From: Turritopsis dohrnii
Lineage: Eukaryota; Cnidaria; Hydrozoa; Anthoathecata; Oceaniidae
Direction: 5' to 3'
Assembly: GCA_027922465.2 (NCBI GenBank)
Contig: BQMF02000026.1
Span: 1,240,001 to 1,304,000, forward strand
DNA: 64,000 nt
The first letter of the stretch is position 1; each line of letters starts with the position of its first letter. The notes under the pieces are model-generated. The model did not search any database, was not told where the DNA came from, and worked only from the letters and a program-made list of their open reading frames with translations. The position numbers were made by a program, and so were the translations under genes. Shown piece by piece: positions 57,344 to 64,000 of this stretch.

Positions 57344-57657
57344 ATTAAGATTTGATAAGCCAAAAGGCCAGCCAACATATATTTAGATAATAAGTATTTA
57401 TTACACTTAACTATAAGAATAGAATATATGATAATATGTTATATAGTAAGATATATAAGCTTCAATAGTTATTTCCAAATCACTTATTTTCTACACGCTT
57501 ATAGCGCTTCACGCTTATTATTTACGCTTCACACTGACTTTATTGCATTTCAACACATTATTTTATCAGCTTTAATATTTTAGTAGTTATTGTGACTTGG
57601 TTGGTTATGTCTGTTTATTTAGCGTGTCCGAAGTTTGAAAGTTAGGATGATAGACGG

Positions 57658-58173
57658 TACCTTTATTAAAGAGCATTAAATTGACATTTAAGCTGGCTTA
57701 TGCTACTTGATAAGGGCTGGATTTATGCACCTTTGTTTGCCTTGAGGCTTGTATTAATTACCATTTTCAACACTTCAAGGCTGGGAAATTGCCTCAAATT
57801 TGACAAAAGAAAGCTGGATTTTTGTTTCAGAAATTTGTGTACTACAACTTTATAGGTAACACTTTGAATAACTTGATATGGTGACTTATTTACCTTGTCT
57901 TTTCTAGTTTAAAATAAAATTTAACTTAAGATATGTGTACTTCTCATATTGTGCTATGCTCCCTATATTGTTTATTTTAGAAATCAAACAGTGATTACAA
58001 AAATAAAAAGGGACTTTTAACGGGAATAATAAGAATTTTTTTAGATTTTCTAAATTTCCTCAATGCTCAAAATTGCTCAAAACATGTAATTTGCAAATAG
58101 AATTTCGTTTTAGAGTTTGATGCTTAAAATATAAAAAATTCGCAAGCCTCTAAAAATCTTTTGAAGGTATGTA
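57658..58173. other. No supported gene
   Basis: AT-rich spacer between elements B and C; no coding or terminal-repeat signal. Confidence 0.3.
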
Positions 58174-60147
58174 CCTTTCGTCCTAACTTCGAATATCCTT
58201 CCTAACTTCGGACATAAAAAAACATATCCTCAAAATACAAACAACATCAATATATAATAATCCATACTGCACTATCAATTAAACTAAATGCAAAACTTAT
58301 CATTACTAAACTTAACGCAAACTTTTGTCAACTGTATCCTTGAGACACACATTTCACAGAGATAATCTCTGAGCTTCGCAATGTGATTACGCATGTGATT
58401 TATCTAAACAATGAATCCATGAAATTCACACAGACCTTTCAAATTGCACATTATCATGATGATGTGTTCGACATTTTAATACTTTTTGCATTCCGCTCAC
58501 ATTTTCTTACTTCATCTTTCCTCCGCAATATCTGAAAGTTACTAGTGTCTGCTTGGATTTTTAGAAGACTCTTAAGCGGGATTTCCATTTACAAAATTTT
58601 AGAGAATTGCAAAAAAATTTCGCTCGAACTTCATTGTTTATTAGTATGCATGTGCAAACACTTTTCATGTGAAATATATTTCTTTCATGTGCCAAAAAAT
58701 GTAGTTGGACTTTGTTCAACTTTGATAATTTGTTTCGCGCAAAATGTCAGTATCGACCAATCAAAATTTGCCTTCAACTCAATGCTATATTGTTATGAAC
58801 AAATTTCTTTCCAGTTACCAAGTGTGGAAGTTAACATTTTTCTCAAGTCAAGAAATTCTTTCTCTGGGAACATTTTTCTCAAGAAGTTTTGTAATTGGAA
58901 ATTGGCCTTTAAGGGCTCAGGGTAAATCAAAAGTGAAAATTTTCTTTTTCAAATTTTTTTTGACAAATGCAATCATTAGGTTACTATTACACTACATTTA
59001 AAGTTATAGCGAAAAATAATAGTTTCTGAGAAAGTTATGGGCATTATTTGATATTTAACATTTTTAAGTTATGACAACCTTTAATACAATCTGTTATATA
59101 CTCAAAAGTTGTTTAATTAAATTAGCAGCTCACTTTGTGAATTTATTAAAGGCTGTCATATTGTCGTTTATGTGATGAAAAATTATTAGTGCTCTATCTT
59201 CTATGAGCTCCATCTTTCCAGCAATTGGCTCGTTTCCTTTAAAACTTTGCACAGCAGTAAATGAAAGCCTGTTAACGAAAAGTGTGCCCGCGATTTGAAA
59301 GAAAATTCCTGATTGGCTCAAAATCCAAGATTGTATTCAACTATCCAATAGCGCAAAAGTATGGAATAAACAAAAAACTGTTTTTCTCCTGAACAAACCC
59401 ATTAATTGAGATTCGCGGGCACACTTTGTTTCCCCTAATTGTGAGGAATCACCACAAACAAAAAAACATGTAAAAAACATTTTTCTTCGGCAGTTGGAGC
59501 TCAAAGAAGCAAACAAAAGTCTGTATTTTTTATCGTTTTCGCGGAGTAATTACTTCCTTATTATTTATGTAAATATATCCTTTTATACTCCGTTGGAAAG
59601 AAAATTTATTGCTCTACACAAATTCACGAAATATTTTTACTTAAAATGTAATGGTAGAAAGAAATAATGGAAAGAGTTATGCAATGCATGTCATATGCAT
59701 TGCATAACTCTTTCTGTTATTTATGTGAGTAAAAGGTACGCTGAGCCCTTAAGAAGGCCACTTTCCACTTCTTGAAAGTTTTCCATGGATCAATAAAATA
59801 CGTTTTTCTCTAGCATTTGTGCATTCTGTTTCTTTTTGTGGATCCTTAATCAGTAAAAGTCCTGACAATGAGGTGATATTTTGAGAAAGACAACGGCAAA
59901 ACCAGAATATTACAAAGTGCCATTTCACATGTTTGTGACACAAATATTGAATTTTTTGTAAAGAATGCAACATGTACATATTATAATGGTGATTATTCAT
60001 GCTTATTGCATTTCAACATCTTTTATCTGCTTCATCTAATATTTTAATACTAATTGTGACTTGGGTTGAGTGGTTATGTACATTTCGTTTACCAGACAGG
60101 TCTGTTTTGAAGTTTGGAAGGATGTCCGAAGTTAAGGCGATTGATGG
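58174..60147. mobile_element. TA-flanked element C (CTTCGGAC family)
   Basis: Ends CCTTTCGTCCTAACTTCG...GTTAAGGCGATTGATGG, with TA on both sides. Interior blocks match copy A in order (for example 'gagataatctctgagcttcg', 'gtgatatttt'). Without the 836-bp insertion it is about 1.13 kb, like copy A. Confidence 0.85.
58913..59748. mobile_element. TTAA-flanked (piggyBac-like) non-autonomous element, 836 bp
   Basis: Ends GGGCTCAGGGTA...TACGCTGAGCCC, flanked by TTAA (58909-58912 and 59749-59752). Copy A keeps the single uninterrupted 'ggcctttaagaaaggc' site, which proves the insertion. Near the right end is a perfect hairpin of about 24 bp per arm around 'gcaatgcatgtcatatgcattgc'. No transposase. 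Confidence 0.8.
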
Positions 60148-60149
60148 TA

Positions 60150-60925
60150 GTGTCTGCTTAAAACATTTCAAGAATTAAAGAGTGTAGTGAGTTATCATTG
60201 ATAATTAGTGATAAAACACTTCCATACAGATTTTTTCCTAACCAAGTCTTTATGTCACAATGGACATATTAAATTAATCTTGTTTTGATGGTTACAATAT
60301 GTTGATCAATGCTCATGTGCCGAAGGAAAATTGTTAATTTTTATCTAGAAATTCATATTCAGTGAAAACGTATTTCAATATAAAATTGTTATTTTTTAGC
60401 GGACACTACCTTTAAAGATGCTGAATGACAGAATAATGAATCAATCTTTTCAGTCAAAATATCTACACTTTGAAAAAATCATGTTCAATTTGTAACCTTT
60501 CAGTTGGTGTTGAACCAAACATGTCTTTCAAGGTGGCCTAACTAAGAGTGCAAATGCCTATTATATAGAAATCAGGGAACTAAATCAACAGAATGTGTTG
60601 TGAAGTTTTAAACAGTTAAAAACAACTTTTAATTAAGCTACAAAGGTTAATTAAGAAGATTTTGTCCTAATTAGGAGAAGTCCGCAGTCTTAACTAAGCC
60701 AAGTACCACTTAAATATAGGCACAGCAAAAAGATGAAAAGCACACAGAAATATCTCTGGTAGCATGATCTTTTTGATTATGAGATGCATGTTTACATAAG
60801 GGTTGAGAATATTCTGACAAAAAAAAATTGATTAATTCTAAGTAGCTACAACTTCAAAATGCAGCTTTAATATTAAGTAGGAATAAATCATATATATTGA
60901 TAATTAAGTGTCAGTTGAGAAAGTA
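60150..60925. other. No supported gene
   Basis: AT-rich, with no coding signal. Confidence 0.3.
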
Positions 60926-60946
60926 CCTTATGTGGATTTTGACCTA

Positions 60947-61474
60947 CCTGAAGGGAACTAATTTTTGCGGGTAGAAATTTTCGCAGTTAGATGAGTTAAG
61001 ATGCGCAAAATTTGCGTAACGTATTTTCGGGGTTGAAGGATTTTTACGAAATTCGTGGAACTTATTTTCGCGGTAAGCATGTCATGCAGAGGAGGGAGAT
61101 CAAGAGAAAGAAGAACTATTACACTGTCTTAAGCTTAAAGTATCAAAACATTTTTTCAAACGAAATAACATAAAAGAAATTTACAAAAATACTTGTTTTC
61201 CTGATTACAAGATGTGTATGATTTCGTAAACGGTTTGAATCACAACTTAATTTCGTTTTACTGAATAATGAAGCTGCAAAAGGCGGATCAGAGTGTCACG
61301 AACCAGTGATTTACCGGTTTAAAAATCTTAAACTTTATGGAAATAATTTTCACGGTCAAGGCATTCTTTTGTATTTCGCGTAACTCAATTTCACGAAAAG
61401 GGCCAAAAAACGCAAAGTTCTGCAAAAATATCTTCCGCAGAAATTTGTACCTGCGAAAATTAGTTCCCTCAAGG
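60947..61474. mobile_element. Inner TA-flanked MITE (GGGAACTAATTTTCGC family)
   Basis: Ends CCTGAAGGGAACTAATTTTT...GAAAATTAGTTCCCTCAAGG with TA on both sides; inserted 21 bp inside the outer MITE, whose sequence resumes with 'atttcgcgtggattta'. Confidence 0.8.
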
Positions 61475-61691
61475 TAATTTCGCGTGGATTTATTTTTCAC
61501 AGATGAGGAAATTGTGACTTCATAAATTTTCAAACTCTTTAAATCGTAAAATAAACAAAAGAAAAGACATAAAAGATAAAATGATAAAAGATAAAATGAT
61601 CAAGAACTCTAAAAACATAAGATATAGGTGTAAAGCATATTGCGTAACTTAAATAAAAGAACTTTCGTTTCTCATTGTGAATTAATATATA

Positions 61692-61815
61692 CAGTAGAAC
61701 CCCGTTATCTCAGACACCATTTAAGTTGGATACCCTGAATACCCTGATACCCTGATCCCACTACCGATAAATCGGCAAGTTTTTCACGATCATTTAAAGG
61801 TCCGATTTAACAGGG
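61692..61815 (+). mobile_element. Tigger/pogo-like end fragment
   Basis: CAGTAGAACCCCGTTATCTC follows TA, the start style of Tigger elements, and 'ccgatttaacagggtt' about 100 bp later may be the opposite end of a very short copy. Confidence 0.45.
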
Positions 61816-62180
61816 TTATACTTGATTTCATATTGATATTAGTCTTTTCTTCTGTTTACATAATAAAGACAAAAAAACTTTTCGTTGATGTTTTTTCCTG
61901 TTGCTAAACCAATCAAACATTTTTCGATTCTTTAAGGAAAATAACAGTGATTCTGTCTGGATTAATTTTCGCGGGTGGAAAGAAGGATAATTCTGAGTGG
62001 ATTAATTTTCACGGGCTGGAAATATAAGAGTTTCATGTGGATTAATTTTCGTGGATGACCTCGATTTTGAATATTTCGTGTGGAGTAAGATTTCGTGGAA
62101 AATCTGCGAAAACCGCGAAAATTAATCCACGTAAGGTAAGTTATTAATGAAGTTTTTTTTATAGTCTTAAAACAATCAAA

Positions 62181-63952
62181 ATGAGCCAGGCAGTTCCAGG
62201 TAAAATCTTTATTGGTGGGATGCCATATAGTATGGATGAAACTCAGCTAAGAACCTCATTTGAAAAATATGGAACTGTAATTGATTGTAAGTGGTTATAA
62301 ATATTTTTTGAAATGTCAATCTTTTTAAAATGATAGTTAACCATTTTGTTTTGAAAGTATGTAAATAATTGATGTTGCCATCAGATCAATGCCGAATAAT
62401 TAGTTATTCATTAAGAGTTTTTATGAAATTACATTAAATTTATAGCATTCATTGTTCGTGAACGAGAAGACCAGTATGGAGTGAAGAAATCAAAAGGTTA
62501 TGGTTTTATCACCTATGAAGATTCTGCTGCAGCAGAAGAAGCCATTAATGCCATGAACCAGGCCGTATGTATTTTGGTGGTCTTTTCTTGTTTTGGTAAT
62601 TGTAATTTTGATGGACTTAATACCTAGGCATGTTAAAGTATAACACAAGTATAACACAAAGTCCCACTCGATCCGATAACTTTGCGCTGCAATTGGAGAG
62701 GTACATTGAGTGCGGATATCATTGAATAATATATATCTAGACTGCACATTGGTTTCAGTTATCTGACTGAAGATGGACTATGTCCGAAACCGGGGCTCTG
62801 TTGGGCATGTTGAAGCCTCTCCCCAATGTAATACACTTTCCTAGTTGCATCAAAGTTAACGAGTTGGTTGGAACTCGAATCGCCTCTGAGCATCTATCCA
62901 ATGAGATTTCACTGATTCGTAGACATTCAGGTCCAATTGAGCACAAACGCTCCCCTCGTCTGCTACGAACTAGTGTGATCGCAAGGGGTCGGTAGCTTAG
63001 TGGTTAGAGCAATCGCCCGGCAAGCGAGAGGTCGTGGGTTCGAGTCCCACTCGATCCGATAACTTTGCGCTGCAATTGGAGAGGTACATTGAGTGCGGAT
63101 ATCATTGAATAATATAACACAAAAGAATTTCAGTTAAGCTGTCTCTCCTTTTATATATTGGATTATTACTGTTTATGATCTCAAAGTTTATATTCAAACT
63201 TCTAGACCCTTGAAGGAAGAAAGATTACCGTTAATTATGCAACAAAACCCTCAAATGGTGGTGGAGGAGGTGGAGCTCGTGGTAGTGGCCGTGGTGGTCG
63301 TGGTGGCTATGGAGGCTTTGGCCGTGGAGGTCGAGGTGGATATGGCAATATGAATGGTGGTGGTTATGGAGGATATCAGGGTGGATATGGAAGTGGTGGT
63401 TATGGTGGTCAAGCTTATGGCAGTGGTGGCAGTTACGGTGGGCAGCCAGGATATGGTGGTTATGGTCCACCTGGTGGCTATGGCGGTTATGGTGGCGGTT
63501 ATGGTCAACCACAAAATTCTGCAGCTAATTATTCTCAAAGTTATAGCAGTCAAGGAGGTTATCAAGCTCAGACACAATCGTATGGTGCACAGCAAACTCC
63601 ACAAGGTTATGGTGGGCAACAGCCATCGCAAAGTACGTATGGTGGTGGTTATCAAGGTGGTCAAGGAGCAATTCAAACATATGGGAGTCAGCCAAGTAGT
63701 CAAGCATATTCAACAGGTCCAACTGCCAGTTACAGCCAAATACCTTCTTATTCTTCCGCTTCACAAGCAGTTGGTAGTAATTATGGTAGTGTGAATACTT
63801 ACAGTTCAAACCCATCATATGTCCAATCTGCTGCTCCTAATTCTTACTCGACCGCAGGACCTACCACATATGGAAATCCTGCAGGTGTTTCATACGGTGC
63901 AACTGCTACACAATCATATGGCGAAAACAGCAGCTATCCTGGAGGACAATGA
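62181..63952 (+). CDS. RRM + RGG + Gly/Tyr/Gln/Ser-rich RNA-binding protein
   Basis: Three exons in phase: 62181-62286, 62446-62564 and 63206-63952 (TGA), 323 residues. One RRM at residues 6-88 has RNP2 K-I-F-I-G-G (8-13) and RNP1 K-G-Y-G-F-I-T-Y (52-59), with aromatic residues in place. Next comes an RGG box (R-G-S-G-R-G-G-R-G-G-Y), then about 215 residues of Gly/Tyr, then Gln/Ser/Tyr-rich low complexity, a prion-like tail expected to drive condensate formation. It resembles hnRNP- or CIRBP-like glycine-rich RNA-binding proteins that act in splicing and mRNA handling in the nucleus; the exact orthologue is not clear. The ATG is the first in frame. An acceptor-like 'ttttttttatag' sits 17 bp before it, so a 5' UTR exon probably lies upstream. 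Intron 2 contains a tRNA/ribozyme-like insertion. Confidence 0.93.
62749..62793 (+). ncRNA. Hammerhead-ribozyme-like motif, intronic copy
   Basis: Same core (CTGAAGA, GAAA) and stems as in the array. The stem I hairpin is TCAG/TTAT/CTGA, that is, the loop base changed while both stem strands are kept. Confidence 0.45.
62988..63060 (+). tRNA. tRNA-like copy in the intronic element
   Basis: The same 73-base cloverleaf as in the array (anticodon loop CCGGCAA, C33), with intact A and B boxes. Confidence 0.6.
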
Positions 63953-64000
63953 TTGACAGGTGTGTATTGAAACATCTAGCAGATGTGATATGTTTTACTC
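63953..64000 (+). other. Start of the RRM gene 3' UTR
   Basis: 48 bases after the stop; no polyadenylation signal is visible before the window ends. Confidence 0.5.

Larger units (their letters stand above)
53648..57467 (-). mobile_element. Ty3/gypsy LTR retrotransposon with very short LTRs, RT deleted
   Basis: Nearly identical terminal repeats of 129 bp (53648-53776) and 124 bp (57344-57467), flanked by the direct repeat GTTATT on both sides. On the minus strand the order is LTR, gag, protease, integrase, LTR. Reverse transcriptase and RNase H are absent: protease and integrase are separated only by a TA-flanked insertion (54933-55772). A tRNA-derived SINE has inserted between gag and protease. 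The element is dead by deletion and insertion. Confidence 0.9.
51578..57657. mobile_element. TA-flanked element B (CTTCGGAC family) with three insertions
   Basis: Left end TCGTCTATTGTCCTAACTTC at 51578 and right end GTTAGGATGATAGACGG at 57657, with TA on both sides. The family sequence resumes after each insertion (52766-52937, 53056-53647 and 57468-57657), showing that the hAT-like, TTAA-flanked and Ty3 elements all inserted into a pre-existing copy. Confidence 0.8.
60926..62136. mobile_element. Outer TA-flanked MITE (GTGGATTAATTTTCGCG family)
   Basis: Ends CCTTATGTGGATTTT...AAAATTAATCCACGTAAGG, with TA on both flanks. The right third holds four tandem variants of GGATTAATTTTCGCGGG at about 45-bp spacing. 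It contains a nested element and a Tigger-like end. Its right edge lies only 44 bp from the start codon of the RRM gene. Confidence 0.75.
62661..63112 (+). mobile_element. tRNA/hammerhead-like element, intronic copy of about 1.2 units
   Basis: The same 381-bp unit as at 41482-43498, about 93% similar by eye. It starts inside the tRNA-like T arm (GTCCCACTCGATCCG), runs through one full unit, and ends after a second pass of the same 72-bp segment, so it has 72-bp direct repeats at its ends. Flanked by the 11-bp direct repeat TATAACACAAA (62650-62660 and 63113-63123). Lies in intron 2 of the RRM gene in the sense orientation. Confidence 0.85.

Noticed and set aside
62090..62164. Short intron between the MITE end (aag|gtaagt) and the acceptor before the RRM start
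   Set aside because: It would be under 30 nt, too short for spliceosomal removal.
63251..63818. His-, Thr- or Val-rich open frames opposite or overlapping the RRM gene
   Set aside because: Shadows of the Gly/Tyr/Gln low-complexity exon in other frames.

Overview
The window is AT-rich metazoan nuclear DNA: GT-AG spliced genes with short exons, a methyltransferase and an RRM/RGG RNA-binding protein of animal type, and very dense transposons. The transposon types (non-LTR LINEs, Tc1/mariner, hAT, PIF-Harbinger/ISL2EU, Ty3/gypsy, tRNA-derived SINEs, many MITEs) suggest a marine invertebrate, perhaps a cnidarian. That placement is inference.

Host genes, all partly or fully spliced. (1) Minus strand, 11-705: three in-phase exons of a SAMD3-like gene that runs off the left edge. 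(2) Plus strand, 20044-22001: eight exons of an unrecognised multi-pass membrane protein. (3) Minus strand, 27074-30282: an NTMT1-type protein N-terminal methyltransferase in at least seven exons, including a probable 18-nt microexon. (4) Plus strand, 28394-28897: a single-exon DUF1294 membrane protein lying inside intron 2 of gene 3 (numbered from the first recognised exon) on the opposite strand. (5) Plus strand, 62181-63952: a complete three-exon RRM + RGG + Gly/Tyr/Gln/Ser-rich protein.

Repeat layout. 0-10 kb: Ty3 integrase debris, a Harbinger-type MITE, a SINE, a dead LINE on minus, and an internally deleted LINE on plus that carries a PARP-type zinc finger. 10-19 kb: a tandem duplication, a CCCAGCGGGCAC inverted-repeat element holding a tRNA-like promoter, a decayed Harbinger transposase, and two more LINEs, one with an inverted 5' end. 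22-27 kb: MITEs and minisatellites, one about 40 x 25 bp and open in all three plus frames. 30.5-31.6 kb: a hAT remnant. 36.9-38.5 kb: a GC-richer, recently inserted Tc1 element. 40.7-47.1 kb: a three-level nest (hAT-like element > ISL2EU-like element with THAP transposase > tRNA/ribozyme-like tandem array). 47.5-62.1 kb: MITEs, Tigger and TA elements, and a Ty3 element lacking reverse transcriptase that lies inside a TA-flanked element.

The most interesting system is the 381-bp tandem unit at 41482-43498. Each unit carries a tRNA-like domain with Pol III A and B boxes, has no TTTT terminator, and (in the four complete copies) contains a motif that fits a hammerhead self-cleaving ribozyme fold with one extra nucleotide. 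The array starts with an inverted copy and is flanked by an 11-bp target-site duplication. A second copy, of about 1.2 units and also with an 11-bp duplication, sits in intron 2 of the RRM gene. This looks like a retrozyme-like or Penelope-associated non-autonomous retroelement that also contains a tRNA-like gene.
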